From positions 18,995,883-19,059,882 of the forward strand of contig NC_062978.1 in assembly GCF_023078275.1 (NCBI RefSeq): a DNA stretch of 64,000 nucleotides, written 5' to 3'. Under the pieces are notes generated by a model that was not told where the DNA came from, did not search any database, and saw nothing but the letters and a program-made list of their open reading frames with translations. Below, piece by piece: positions 53,927-63,949 of this stretch (the stretch's first letter is position 1; each line of letters begins with the position of its first letter). The translations under genes and the position numbers were made by a program. Origin of the DNA: Leguminivora glycinivorella. Lineage: Eukaryota > Arthropoda > Insecta > Lepidoptera > Tortricidae.

Positions 53927-54087
53927 CACATTTTTAAATTAAAGGAAAAATTCACACCTCCGGCAAGACTCGAACCTGCGACCTTTGGTCTTGCCGGGGC
54001 CATCTCGCTTTCAACTGCGCCACGGAGGTGACCGGAGGCATCCAAACACAAGGAATTTTTCCACTTTTCTTTTAATTTAAAAATATG
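53927..54087. mobile_element. 161-bp TA-flanked MITE carrying a tRNA-like core
   Basis: The ends CACATTTTTAAATTAAA and (reverse complement) CATATTTTTAAATTAAA are inverted, with TA on both outer sides (53925-53926 and 54088-54089). GGAAAAATTC and GGAATTTTTCC continue the inverted relation further in. The core at 53956-54029 folds like a tRNA. A TIR element with a tRNA-like Pol III promoter inside is unusual. Confidence 0.65.
53956..54029 (-). tRNA. tRNA-like cloverleaf (formal anticodon GGC), pseudo
   Basis: On minus the 74-nt segment has acceptor ACCTCCG/CGGAGGT (7 of 7), TGGCGCAGTTGA as A-box, anticodon stem TGGCC/GACCA (4 of 5) around CCGGCAA, and T arm GCAGG-TTCGAGT-CTTGC. No CCA-type context or Pol III T-run follows immediately. 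Position inside an inverted-repeat element and an unusual anticodon (GGC, Ala) argue for a tRNA-derived repeat rather than a working tRNA gene. Confidence 0.45.
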
Positions 54088-54392
54088 TAATATTGCTCGC
54101 AGACGTTTCTGCACGATAAAAAACAAAATTACCTTACTAAATTCCCAAAATACCTAAAAAGTGTTAAATAGGTTTCTAGGAAGTAATTTTCATGACATTT
54201 TCCGTAACAGAGTGATTTTCAGATTGAATGCTCAGATTGAATTTCATTTGATGGTGAATTTAAATTATACGAATTTCTGGAACGATACAATCAGCGATTT
54301 CGGTGGTACCTATCTAAAGTATGTAAAGCAGATTAACGGCCATATGTTCGAAATTTAAGATAGGTACCTGAAATAATTGTAACCGAGGAGCT

Positions 54393-54569
54393 GGCGACTT
54401 CCTCGCACAACGTATCAGCATTGCGATACAGCGAGGAAATGTCGCCAGTATCCTTGGTATAATGCCTCAAGGGCCTAGTTTAGACATTAGCTAGCTTTTA
54501 AGTTTAGTCTTAGTGTGTCTTATGTAGGTAATTATGAAAATATGTTCATGTAAATAAAGAGATTTTCCC
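54393..54569 (+). pseudogene. LINE ORF2 C-terminus and 3' UTR
   Basis: The frame GDFLAQRISIAIQRGNVASI, then LGIMPQGPSLDIS, ends at TAG 54492-54494. R-x-S-IAIQRGN-ASI-G is a conserved C-terminal signature of insect non-LTR retrotransposon ORF2. The UTR carries AATAAAGAG near 54553. The DNA is also hairpin-like (CTGGCGAC...GTCGCCAG), which is a by-product of this coding sequence. Confidence 0.85.
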
Positions 54570-54664
54570 ATTGTAACCTACATAATTATGCACATGGGGA
54601 GCAGAGCTTCCAAATACTAGGTATGCTTTTTGGCGTTTTAAAATAGAGACATACATACTAGGTA

Positions 54665-54801
54665 CAGTCTGAACATAAAGAGAAGAAATTAAAAATTGGC
54701 AACATCGTAGTGCCGTCCCGTTTTCTCACACATATTGATTTGAAAGGGATCACACTACAGTGTTGCCACTTTTTAATTTCTAACTGTTTTTGGTCAGACT
54801 A
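54665..54801. mobile_element. 137-bp TA-flanked MITE (CAGTCTGA ends)
   Basis: The left arm CAGTCTGAACATAAAGAGAA, AATTAAAAATTGGCAACA and the right arm reversed (TAGTCTGACCAAAAACAG, AATTAAAAAGTGGCAACA) align throughout. TA flanks both ends (54663-54664, 54802-54803). Tc1/mariner-type by end and target. Confidence 0.75.
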
Positions 54802-54850
54802 TAGGTAGGATTTTTACCTTTTCGACGACACCTCGCTGGCCTACGGGTAC

Positions 54851-54990
54851 GTAGCCGAATGTCACAAACGCTCACGAAACGAAACGCTCGTAGATATCTC
54901 TATCGCTCTTGCGTATTGGCGCAACGTAGCCAAACTAACTTTCGCGGCGTTTCGTTTTCGTTACGCGTCGCAGAAATGCCATTCGGCTAC
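54851..54990. mobile_element. 140-bp MITE (GTAGCCGAATG ends), intact copy
   Basis: Inverted ends GTAGCCGAATG are perfect. Inside lie AACGCTCACGAAACGAAACG, ATATCTCTATCGCTCTTGCG and TATTGGCGCAACGTAGCC. The copy at 61610-62068 shares the order but is split by an insertion. Confidence 0.8.
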
Positions 54991-54994
54991 GGCA

Positions 54995-55300
54995 CGTTGT
55001 GACAACTTGACAAGTGACCACCAAGTGACAATGCATTTATTATTATAAGAAGAATGACCCATATTATAAGAGGATATGTTATAATATGTATATTTTGAAA
55101 AAAAAAAGTGACAATATTTCGATACATAAAAACTAGTTGTTTTACTCCCATTGTTTTTTTTAACAAATAAAAGCTTACAAAAAGTAAGTTAATAGTCGGA
55201 TAGGCGGATACGAATTAAGACCGCCGCCGAAACTATTAATTGCACAAAAAGTCAAATTATGACACATTGATAAATATCATTCTGGCATGTCTATTTATTA
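54995..55300. other. Spacer, no gene recognised
   Basis: AT-rich sequence between two repeats; nothing is called. Confidence 0.35.
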
Positions 55301-55303
55301 AAA

Positions 55304-56385
55304 ACCGGCCAAGTGCGAGTCGGAATCGCCCACGACGGGATCCGTACCACTATAAAACGACAAAAAATCATGTCTGTTGTGGACTTAAATATTTTTTAAT
55401 ACAGTTGCTCAAAAAATGCCCGTTTTTTGGCTGTTTAGCGTGCGAGAAGTTGTATTTTACGCACTAGTGCGTAAAAAGTATGCGTTCCATTTTACGACTA
55501 CATACCGAGCTGTTAATATTAGATTGTATCGTTTTATTTCGTTGTAGTAGTGTTTTTTCGCAACTGTATTAAAAAATGTCGTTCGTCACACGTGCGAGAA
55601 TGTCATTACTTCACGAGCCTTCCACTTCGTACTTCTCGCACATATAACGAAATGTACCTACTATTTTGTTGTTCTGTAACGGTAACAAAAATATCATCTG
55701 TAAAAAATTCACACGTCCAACTATGCGATGAGATGCAGATGACAGTCGGTCACAGACGGATTTATGTTATTTTATTATTTATTGTTATTAAGGTACAGTC
55801 ACAACATATATAGCTGCAATAGGTACAATCCCACAAAACTCTGGAACGAGTTTGACTGTGGGATCAACAGTCTCTTACCTGTAGGTAGTACCTGTAGCCC
55901 GTGTGGTGACGGGTTAAGAATTTCACCACCCCCTTTCTTCCCGTGGGTATTGTAGAAGGCGACTGTGGGATGTGGGTTAAATTGTGGCGTAGGCGAGAGG
56001 CTGGCAACCTGTCACTGCAATGTCACAGTTTCGTTTTCTGGCGACCCCTTATTTGCCAAGAGTGGCACTGAAATTTGAGTAGTTTCATGTGCTCTGCCTA
56101 CCCCTTCATGGGATACAGGCGTGATTGTATGTAGGTAGTATAGATCTAAGATTTCAACAAGAACAGTTAGTTTAGCTATTAAATAAAATCTTATCTCAAG
56201 TAAAATTGTATAAGTAATGCTTTTTTAACTAAGATTCAGGAGATTGATTTGAGGTGATTTTCATTTCTGATGGCTTTTAGCCTCTTTTAGGCATTATAGG
56301 CAAGTAGACGGACGGACAGAGGAGTGTTGATATAAACCTAATAAGGTTCCGTTTTACACTTTGTGTACGGAACCCTAAAACTACG
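55304..56385 (-). mobile_element. Probable composite of the GGTTCCGT superfamily
   Basis: The left border AAAACCGGCCAAGTGCGAGT and the right border TTTGTGTACGGAACCCTAAA are, inverted, the two ends (…CTTGGCCGGTTTT and TAGGGTTCCGTA…) seen in the 19966 and 28872 elements. CGGACGGACAGAG near 56310 fits the TCTG/TCCG run. The interior has unrelated repeats (a TTTTACGCACTAGTGCGTAAAA-like palindrome at 55452, family A at 55897). Whether it is one element with insertions or two fragments is uncertain. Confidence 0.45.
55897..56140 (+). mobile_element. Repeat family A, best full-length copy
   Basis: It runs without interruption from GTGTGGTGACGGGTTAAGAA through TCCCGTGGGTATTGTAGAAG, GCGAGAGGCTGGCAACCTGT, GTCACTGCAATGTCACAGTT, GCCAAGAGTGGCACTG and CATGGGATACAGGCGTGATT to GTATGT. 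It gives the reference order for the three other copies. Confidence 0.75.
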
Positions 56386-56555
56386 GTTATGCGTTTGAGG
56401 TTACCAGACGGTGTCCGATCGGAGGTGTTAATTACACTTTTTGTATTGCACCCCGCAGAGATGTTTTTCTGCTTTTGTGCAAATGAGTTTGACTGCTTTT
56501 TATTATTGTAGTTGTTGTGTTATTAGATCTTTTGGTTATTTCTACTCAGATTTAC

Positions 56556-56782
56556 CAGGGGCGGCTCACTCCGCGATTCTATCGCCGCGCTACAAGTACA
56601 TGTCAGCGGCCGCGAGTTCGCGGCCCATTCATTGGCGACGACCTTCGCGCGGCGCAATAAAATTCAATGTTGGCTGCTCGCGTGCGGTCCGTTTGTTAAT
56701 GTAGGTAAGAATTTAGAATGGCGGCATTTTGTGAACATCAAAGGAGTGAGCCTTCTGTACTTGTACTATTATATATTCTGTG
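56556..56782. repeat. 227-bp conserved repeat (CAGGGGCGGCTC), copy 2
   Basis: Same ends as 12125-12351 and flanked by GATTTAC on both sides (56549-56555, 56783-56789). Differences are scattered single bases. AGAATGGCGGCATTTTGTGA and AAAGGAGTGAGCCTTCTGTA are conserved. The frame across it differs between copies, so it is not coding. Confidence 0.7.
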
Positions 56783-56789
56783 GATTTAC

Positions 56790-57855
56790 GAGCACTGTTG
56801 ATTTAATTACAGAATGGAAACGCTAACTTCAATATTAAAAACTAAAGGAAAGTGTCCCTCAGAATGAAGAGTTAATGAAAATTCGTATATTTTTGGATCA
56901 CAATGATTGTTCAAAATGGTTCAAAATAGTTGACTGGTAGAGAATGCCACCTGGCATTAAGTCCGCTATTTGTAGTTTTTGTATTGTGCGTAATTTTCTA
57001 AAGTTTAAATAAATAAATTAGATAGGACTGTTGATGCTTTTAAATAGTAGTTTCTTCGAATCAAGTGCAGATTTTTTGACTTTTGCTCGATAGAAAAACA
57101 ATCACGAACACACCTGACAAGTTCAAAACAATGTTTGCAAAAGCTGATAAATGCTTCTAAAACTATTAAGCAGTAGTATTTATCTTGATGGAACGCAATT
57201 AGTACTTCAATAACATGTTATCGTTAACAATTTTTAAAGTCCAATGCACTAAATATATCTTTTATCCAATTTACATGTCATTTTAATTTATTTAGATTGT
57301 GCCACCGCAGCCGGGCCTAATGACGAAAACAAACTTTCTTATAATTATATTATTCAAAGACATTTAAAGCACTCCTGCACCACTACGCGGTGTTAGCATT
57401 CCACTATTCCGCTTGGCTCCGTTTGATTCGAACCAACGCAACATTCGTTCATAATAGTATCTTTAGTATAAAATAAACGTCAAATAAACCTACGTCGGCT
57501 CTTTAATAGTTACTTGATACTTAACTAAGGTTTAATTTATTCTGAAATACATCTTTATTTAAAGTACATAAACATACATACATATCTACCTACATAAATT
57601 AACATTACATAGGTACCTACATGACTATTCGAAAAATATAGACATACAGTCATACATCGTCGCGTCGCGCGTCGCATCACTTCAATTGCTCGGCAAGTGA
57701 GTAATTTGTGCACTACAGAGTTTTTTAAATTTATTTAGTAAAGAAAAAGTTCATCTCTGGCTTTAACTAATTAAAATACAAAGTAATAAATGTGGCATTT
57801 TCAAAAAGTTACAAAGGGTTACGCGAATTTTGATTATAAAACGGCATCATTGTAG
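56790..57855. other. AT-rich DNA, no gene recognised
   Basis: A CGTCGCGTCGCGCGTCGCAT patch at 57658-57677 is the only compositional feature. Nothing is called. Confidence 0.4.
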
Positions 57856-57860
57856 TATAG

Positions 57861-57905
57861 GTACTATCATCTGCAAAAGTGCATGGCGAATTTATCAAAT
57901 AATTC
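57861..57905. mobile_element. Half copy of the GTACTATCA foldback
   Basis: GTACTATCATCTGCAAAAGT, GCATGGCGAATTTAT and a following AATTCATTAAG match one arm of the palindrome at 935-1018. The second arm is missing. Confidence 0.5.
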
Positions 57906-57909
57906 ATTA

Positions 57910-58218
57910 AGTGTAGTTTTCGGAAACACGTAGCTAATTTCATGGCAGCAATGTTAAGATAAATAAGTCAGTAATTAGTTACAATTCCGATGAAATTATT
58001 AAGGTTAATAAGTTATAGGTACACAAATTGTTACTTGTTAAGTTGTTACTTTCTTTTACGAACAAGTAATTACCTACGTATTACCACTTATTACTTATAG
58101 TATTTACAATTAGCTGTAGTCTTTGAAAAACTGTGTTATTATTTATTATCGAATTATTTTATTAATTCTAAACTGTACTAAATGCTTATACATTGAAATT
58201 GATATCATAAACTAAAGA
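57910..58218. other. AT-rich spacer, no gene recognised
   Basis: Nothing is visible in this stretch beyond TTA/GTTACTT-rich sequence. Confidence 0.35.
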
Positions 58219-58221
58219 ATA

Positions 58222-58290
58222 ACCACCAGTAATCAGACCCGGGTCTTCAGCTTACGCTGCTAACTAGACCACCAGGCAACCAGTGGACTT
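58222..58290 (-). repeat. Degenerate tRNA-derived SINE head
   Basis: On minus, GGTGGTCTAGTTAGCAGCGT is A-box-like, and GAAGACCCGGGTCTGATTAC occupies the B-box position in degenerate form. The order and spacing fit a tRNA-derived head, but no full cloverleaf forms. Confidence 0.4.
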
Positions 58291-58294
58291 GGTC

Positions 58295-59145
58295 GCTTTT
58301 TCTTTCATGTCAGTATGATATTTATTTCAATTTATAATGAATTATTATTTGATTTGCGCAACAGACGGGCAAGTCCATTTCATTCAAGTTGTTCGAAGGC
58401 CTAAAGGCTTTGGTCATTCTTAGTGGGCATCAGTAGCGGCGGTTGGATGCAGCACGTGACGGGCAAGAACATCCACTCGCTCCCGCACATTCTAGAACAT
58501 ATAAGCGTGTAGGTACAGATATAGATGGCATGTCCAACAAACAGCGGCCCGTCGTCCGCAGCGGGTCAGAACGACTAAGGCCTAAACCGCAGCGCCATTA
58601 GAGAGTCCCAAGTGGAGCGACATAGCCGAGTGTAAAACACATTAGACCGACGAAATAATCTTATAAACAAACAGACGACACGTTCTCACGCGGGGAGACC
58701 CTATTTTTAATCGAGTTACCCTTTCAACACTCCATTATAACCCTTATTTGTATACTTTAAAGTACAAATTCTATGCTAAAACCATGCCAGAGGAAGATTA
58801 TTAATTTTTCAACTTGTAAGTTTGTCCTTGTCGATTCAGAAATAAATCTGCATAATAAATTGGGTGTTGGCATTTTGCACTTTTGGAGTAAGTGTAAGTA
58901 CACATACTAAAAAAACCTTAACCAAAACTTTCCCACATTCGTTACTGTGAACGCTTACCATCAGTAGGATTCGTGTGTTCGATTACCTCCTATGTCATAA
59001 AATATTATATTCTGAAAACTTTAATTAAGATTTGAATTGAATAAAGGCAATATAAAAATAGCGACAGGTAGGTAGACCAAAACTAATTCTGTAGTGACTG
59101 AAAAAGTAGCATGTATGAAATAATGATGTCAACAATAGGTACCTA
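58295..59145. other. Spacer, no gene recognised
   Basis: A moderately GC-rich stretch at 58430-58510 (CAGTAGCGGCGGTTGGATGC) has no readable frame of note. Nothing is called. Confidence 0.4.
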
Positions 59146-59149
59146 TAAA

Positions 59150-59366
59150 ATTTAAATTTTGAAAAAACGACACAGTGGACCGATCTTCATCAAACATGGC
59201 CAAGAACACTTCAGACTAATTCAGCTTTCAAACAAAAAAAAAAACGAAATCCAAATCGGTACATCCGTTCGAAAGCTACGAAGTGACTATGCCACAGACA
59301 GACACAAATACACAGTCAGACAGACAAGTCAAATAACCCGTAGTTTTCGCCTCGGGGATTAAAAAT
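59150..59366 (-). mobile_element. TAACCCCCGAC-type element, diverged inverted copy
   Basis: On minus it goes from TTTTTAATCCCCGAGGCGAA, a TCTG/TGTC run (59285-59330 region) and TAGCTTTCGAACGGATGTAC to TTTTCAAAATTTAAATTTTA. It is the same order as 19155-19385, with substitutions. Confidence 0.6.
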
Positions 59367-59369
59367 ATT

Positions 59370-60343
59370 TCTGCGTAAAATAATAAATGAAATCTAACAT
59401 TTTTTACTGTTAACAATCTATGAACATAAGTGCTGTACACGAGCGAAATAACTTTCGACCTGTGACGCCGTGCACTTCGTCCAAACTGCCACCGTAACTT
59501 GCCGGGGAGGGTGTATTTTACGCGGCTACTAAAACTGAACATACCGTGTGGCTGCCTTTTTCTACGCAAACCTAAAATGGCGTATGTGAAGTATAGTGTT
59601 CTATATTCAAAAACTTTGCTAGTTAATGAAATTGCACTATGGAAAAGTATGAAGTAGCGCACGAAGTTTCGAACCCTTTAAAGTGTGAAAAGTTTTTATA
59701 CCGGATGCTGCCTGTAGCACTAGCAAACAATGAAAACACAGATTGTACTCCTCCAAAGCAGATAAACATTAAAAAATACAGATATTATTGTGAGGATTAT
59801 ATATATTTTTACATATATTTTTTATTACATGAATTAAAAATTTGTGTGCATGTAAGTAGGTACCTAATTGAAATTGCCTGTAAGTCCTGTAACAAATTAA
59901 ATTCGCAATTCATTGCGTCGTAGAAAAAACTTTGAAAGGTGACAATGATAAAATATATATTTTTGGCATTGTGAATAAAGTTTAAATAAATAAATACGTA
60001 TAGTGTTTGCTGCACTTTACTGAGCAAATAAGCATATGCTCAGGCTCACTGTGCACTAGAGGCTCAGGATTTATATCTGTTATAGCTGATAAGCCGTTTC
60101 AGCTCGGAATAGGATACTCTATGGTTTACGTCCAATGGATTTTAAGCTTTTATCAGGAATTTATGAGTTATAAAGTATATCGATTGAGTTTTACAACTAG
60201 CGCTTGCTATTATTGAATTCATTCCTTGTAAAGTCTGAAATAACAAGGGTTATCGTTTTTATATCTGATAATGTAGAATTAATTAATTTGGAATTCGTTT
60301 TGGCGTAGGGCGTAAGCTCTCTTCATTACTGCGTGCTACAATT
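59370..60343. other. AT-rich DNA, no gene recognised
   Basis: The frames 59276-59662 (-) and 59639-59923 (+) are the longest here. The latter starts MEKYEVAHEVSNPLKCEKFL but turns into low-complexity Y/I/F sequence, with no splice support. Nothing is called. Confidence 0.35.
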
Positions 60344-60346
60344 TTT

Positions 60347-60483
60347 TAGTGCGTTTTCACATTATCCCATCCGATATTGGATGTAGGAAGGATTTCAAAG
60401 GAAACAATCAAAGTTAGCGGCGTAAATATATAGGATATCTGTTCGAGATTCGATATCGGATCGGATAATGTAAAAACGCGCTT
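60347..60483. mobile_element. AGTGCGTTTTCACATTATC MITE, uninterrupted copy
   Basis: The inverted ends TTAGTGCGTTTTCACATTAT and (reverse) AAGCGCGTTTTTACATTATC enclose paired CGATATCGGA-type blocks. It is the best uninterrupted member for comparison with the split copy at 19886. Confidence 0.75.
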
Positions 60484-60558
60484 ACACCGTGTCTTGCGTG
60501 GGCGACGGTCGCGCGACCGTCGCCGTCGCGTCTCATACTTCCATAATATCGATAAGGT
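60482..60558. mobile_element. GGGCGACGGTCGCG-family MITE, one arm
   Basis: ACACCGTGTCTTGCGTGGGC, GACGGTCGCGCGACCGTCGC and GTCTCATACTTCC followed by ATCGATAAGG match the left arm of 2020-2430. It abuts the preceding MITE directly. Confidence 0.6.
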
Positions 60559-60775
60559 TAGTGTAGGTACCTAATTACGAGTATGTACTGTACTAACTCA
60601 ATAGTGCGAGAAAGACATAGAAAACAACGTATACATATTTATAGTATGTCAGTATTGGCATTGGCACTACCAGTGATTCGTATTAAGATTAGTTTATGAT
60701 TTTGTTTGAACAGTCAACAACACAGCCTGTGAAAACGGAAAAAGTTCCAAAAATATGTACCTACACCTTAATGTA

Positions 60776-60842
60776 CAGTCAATAAACTTCTGTATACATA
60801 TTTGTGGCACTTTGGCTGTATTCACAGCTGTTTTGTTGACTG
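60776..60842. mobile_element. 67-bp TA-flanked mini-MITE (CAGTCAA ends)
   Basis: CAGTCAATAAACTTCTGT and CAGCTGTTTTGTTGACTG are terminal inverted sequences with TA on both sides. The CAGTCAA core is shared with the 50593 MITE. At 67 bp it would be among the shortest in the window. Confidence 0.5.
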
Positions 60843-61106
60843 TAGTATCACAAAATAATCCGTCAACGATTCACCTACCGCCAAGCCAAGGCGCAAATGT
60901 GATCCCTTGCAGTTTGCTCCCATCAGATCGATGGTCCTAATCATATTAGGGCAAGCCTCTCGGGGGTGCAGAATTAAGTTATTGTCGGGTTTATTGCACT
61001 AATGTGTAGGGTTGGAGTGCGCACAGTTAACGCCGGTTACACTAAGCGGAGTTAACGGAAAAGTTTGACGGTCCGACCTTATCGAGTATCGGGGTCTGGG
61101 TAGGTA

Positions 61107-61313
61107 GTACAGTCAGCATCAATAGTAGCGGATGAACAACGCACCAAAAGTTTCTGAAATTATGAATAACTTTTCTAAATATTGATAAATATGTGTTTGT
61201 GGGCAAAAATGTCTAATTTTAGTTATTTGTTTTATGTATAGACATACGTCTGTTTTTTGTTTAGCAATTGCAGAATGGTAGTTACTTCATCCGCTACTTT
61301 TGAAGCATAGTAC
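61107..61313. mobile_element. 207-bp MITE (TAGCGGATGA arms)
   Basis: TAGTACAGTCAGCATCAATA, GTAGCGGATGAA on the left and TTCATCCGCTACTTTTGAAG, CATAGTAC on the right are inverted. The interior is AT-rich, with no frame. Confidence 0.65.
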
Positions 61314-61408
61314 AGGACCTAGCAGACGTCACAATTTCTTACGCTTCGTAAACGATTGTGAGATTGCAAAGTATCGTAGACGTAGCTAGCTGTCCCTAGC
61401 GCTCTTCT

Positions 61409-61529
61409 GGGGCCCATTTCTCGAACGCTATTTGACTAATATTATTAGTCCACAAACTGTCAAATTGTATGGGTTGCCATGGCAACACACTAATGTTATT
61501 AGACTAATATCTTTCGAGAAATGGGCCCC
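61409..61529. mobile_element. 121-bp MITE (GGGGCCCATTTCTCGAA)
   Basis: GGGGCCCATTTCTCGAACGC on the left and its counterpart TTTCGAGAAATGGGCCCC on the right are perfect for 17 bases. Inside are paired ACTAATATTATTAGTC-like blocks and the central palindrome GTTGCCATGGCAAC. It contains no reading frame of note. Confidence 0.8.
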
Positions 61530-61609
61530 TGTAGTGGTGCGACAGAGCCAGACTGCGTTTCGATCGCCAGACAGGGTCAACGATTTCGACTTCGGGTAGA
61601 CCGGTGTGC

Positions 61610-62068
61610 GTAGCCGTATGCGCAAACGCTCACGAAACGCTCACGATAATATCTCTTTCATAGCTATCTATCTAATAGAAATAAAAATAGAAATATTTTA
61701 TTCATGGCTTCATTGACAAAAGAAATAAAGTTACACGTACAGAAAAGAACAACAGAAAATTATTTACAAATTACAAAAAAAAGTAGGTAGGTACATATTT
61801 GCCACGAAATGATCCTGACTCAGCATGGTGTTAGCCTGGGAGGGCCAACGCTGATCTTCTGTCAGGGCCATATCGAGTGAAGCCACGGAAAGTACACACA
61901 TTACAAAGAAATTATGAGACAGTTAAAATAAGAAAATTCTAAAAAAAGTATTAAGGCAGACTTAATAATAAAGATCTCTATCGCTCTTGCGTATTGGCGC
62001 AACAGAGCCAGACTACCTTTAGCGGCGTTTCGTTTTCGTTTCGCGTCGCAGAAATGCCATACGGCTAC
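61610..62068. mobile_element. GTAGCCGTATG MITE, split by a LINE tail
   Basis: The ends GTAGCCGTATG are inverted, as in 54851-54990, and ATCTCTATCGCTCTTGCG to GAAATGCCATACGGCTAC is preserved on the right. The left part stops near 61655 and resumes at 61970. Confidence 0.75.
61672..61968 (-). mobile_element. LINE 3' end inserted in the MITE
   Basis: On minus it includes CGTTGGCCCTCCCAGGCTAA and CCATGCTGAGTCAGGATCAT, and ends in AATAAAATATTTCTATTTTT with a TTTCTATTAG-type tail. It breaks a MITE that is intact elsewhere in the window, so the insertion borders are well bracketed. Confidence 0.6.
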
Positions 62069-62069
62069 G

Positions 62070-62733
62070 GGGCCGGCTGTAGTCCAGTGGACAATCGTTG
62101 ATACTATCTGTATCGTATCGTGTACTAGAAATTCAAAATTTTCTAAATGTTACATTTTTTTAAGGTGTATGTATAAAGTAAACGTCTAATTCAACTATAA
62201 AAAACAAAAACACTTTTGCTACGGGCCCTGTAGATATAGGTATGATTATAAGTTTTAATGGTCGTTGATTTCAACACCGCCGTCAGTTGGATTGCAGCGC
62301 GGTGATATACCTACTGTCGCGCCAATCATGTGTGTTCATCACGCCTGCAGTTCTCTCTCTCATACAGTGTATTAACTCCATTGATTTTTTCAACAACAAC
62401 CAGCTAAAACACAGGCGGCATTAATAATTAGATTTTTGAGTCCGCTCCGTCACTTAATTGGCGTCACGGCCGTGACGCATCCAGCGTCACGCCAGATTAC
62501 GCCGCAAATTGTGACGAATGCCGGCCCTTTGTACTGTTTCAGTTTGTGCATCCGAAAGCTAACATAAAAGCTATAACTTATAGTCAATAAATCGTATGAA
62601 AAACCAAACAATTCTCAGAGTGATCCTTCTTATCTATTCAATTCAATTTTGATTAGGTACCATAGATATTAACATTTTCTTTTTTTTTATACCACGTCGG
62701 TGGCAAACGTATTTTTGTCGCAGTCGAGTCAAA
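62070..62733. other. Spacer with CGTCAC palindrome cluster
   Basis: GCGTCACGGCCGTGACGC at about 62461-62478 is a perfect 18-bp palindrome, followed closely by further GCGTCAC and TGACG motifs. It could be a CRE-like binding cluster. AATCATGTGTG near 62324 may be a foldback remnant. No gene is recognised. Confidence 0.4.
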
Positions 62734-62735
62734 AC

Positions 62736-62872
62736 AGGTGCATTAGGGTAATTCCGAATGACAGAAATGCTCTGGTAATTCCGAAAGGGGAATCTTGATA
62801 TGATGGAAATAATGGTGATTTTTTATGTGACTTTCGTAATTAGACGACTTTCGGAATTACCCTAATGCACCT
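62736..62872. mobile_element. 137-bp MITE (AGGTGCATTAGGGTAATTCC)
   Basis: The two ends are perfect inverted repeats of 23 bp, beginning AGGTGCATTAGGGTAATTCC. The ~90-bp centre is unpaired and AT-rich (AATGGTGATTTTTTATG). Target duplication is not clear. Confidence 0.8.
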
Positions 62873-62874
62873 TA

Positions 62875-63563
62875 CCTACTTACTCCGATAAAATAATCTG
62901 CAATTTTGATCTTAGAGCATCAAGCTTGATCTTGTAGAACTTGTAGAATTATGAATTTTCACAACTTCGTAGAATAACATTTGTACCTATTTCACTGCTA
63001 CTAAATGCGAAAAACTAAAACGAGCGGACGAGATTATAAACTAATGATAATATTTATCTCCCAAAGTATTAAGATACTAGTAATTTGCTTCCTTTTTTCC
63101 TGCCAACCTGGCGGCGTCTACTCATTGCCGCCCGCGGCGAGCAATACGCATGTCAAATGCAAACGTCGAAATTTTAAAATAGGAATGTCTGATTTTATTT
63201 CGTCGCCACTTTTATTATATGTTTCGACGTGGCTCTGACGCGTGATTGTATTGCCAGTTGTAAAAATCGGAATGTACTATCGTATTCTAGAACTGTCAAT
63301 GTTGTGACATTGCACTCGGGTAGATTTATTGAATTTCATTGATTTTCTGCATATAAATGTATTTTCGCCAAATGTGTTGGCTGTTGTAAATAAAGTTTAT
63401 ACACTTAGTTGTTCTTTACCTTCTGCTGCTTCTACGAGTGTACTTATTGTGTAGGTATGGTTAAAATTTTGTAGGTACCTGAAAAATAAAGAAAAATACG
63501 TTAGATATTTATAAACTAGTCGGATGAGTTTAATTAATTAGGTATCTATTAAATTTGCAGCCG
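62875..63563. other. AT-rich DNA, no gene recognised
   Basis: The frame at 63005-63238 (+) includes a hydrophobic run IIFISQSIKILVICFLFSC but no other support. AATAAAG at about 63388-63394 could be a poly(A) signal of something degenerate upstream. Nothing is called. Confidence 0.35.
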
Positions 63564-63565
63564 CC

Positions 63566-63821
63566 ATCCATCATCATCCTCCTTGCGTTAGCCCGGCATT
63601 TGCCACGGCTCATGGGAGCCTGGGGTCCGCTTTTGACAACTAATCCCAAGATCTGGCGAAGGCACTAGTTTTTACGAAAGCGACTGCCATCTGACCTTCC
63701 AACCCGAAGGGCAAAATAGACCTTATTGGAATTAGTCCGGTTTCCTCACGATGTTTTCCTTCACCGAAAAGCGACTGGCAAATATCAAATGACATTTCGC
63801 ACATAAATTCCGAAAAACTCA
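63566..63821 (-). mobile_element. SINE body, tRNA head missing
   Basis: On plus it reads CCTCCTTGCGTTAGCCCGGC, CACGGCTCATGGGAGCCTGG, TAGTTTTTACGAAAGCGACT, GTTTCCTCACGATGTTTTCC and CACCGAAAAGCGACTGGC, then stops after TTCCGAAAAACTCATC. I recall this as the body of a lepidopteran tRNA-derived SINE whose tRNA head would follow on the right, so the copy is 5'-truncated on minus. Confidence 0.65.
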
Positions 63822-63928
63822 TCCAATGTTTAAAAAACGTAAAATGTATGAATGTATGACGGCTGATAGACAGGAATGGAGGAAGATGATATGCTGCGCC
63901 CACCCCAAATAATATGAAAAGGGCAAGG

Positions 63929-63949
63929 GAATGATGATGATGATGATCC
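63929..63949 (+). repeat. (ATG)n microsatellite
   Basis: AATGATGATGATGATGATCC is a short trinucleotide run. It lies about 110 bp from the SINE body and is probably independent. Confidence 0.7.

Noticed and set aside
54390..54448. Hairpin CTGGCGAC...GTCGCCAG as a microRNA precursor
   Set aside because: The sequence is explained as LINE coding DNA (SIAIQRGNVASI); the fold is incidental.
59639..59923. 94-codon plus-strand frame starting MEKYEVAHEV
   Set aside because: The first third looks protein-like, but the rest is AT-driven low complexity and there are no splice sites in the right places.
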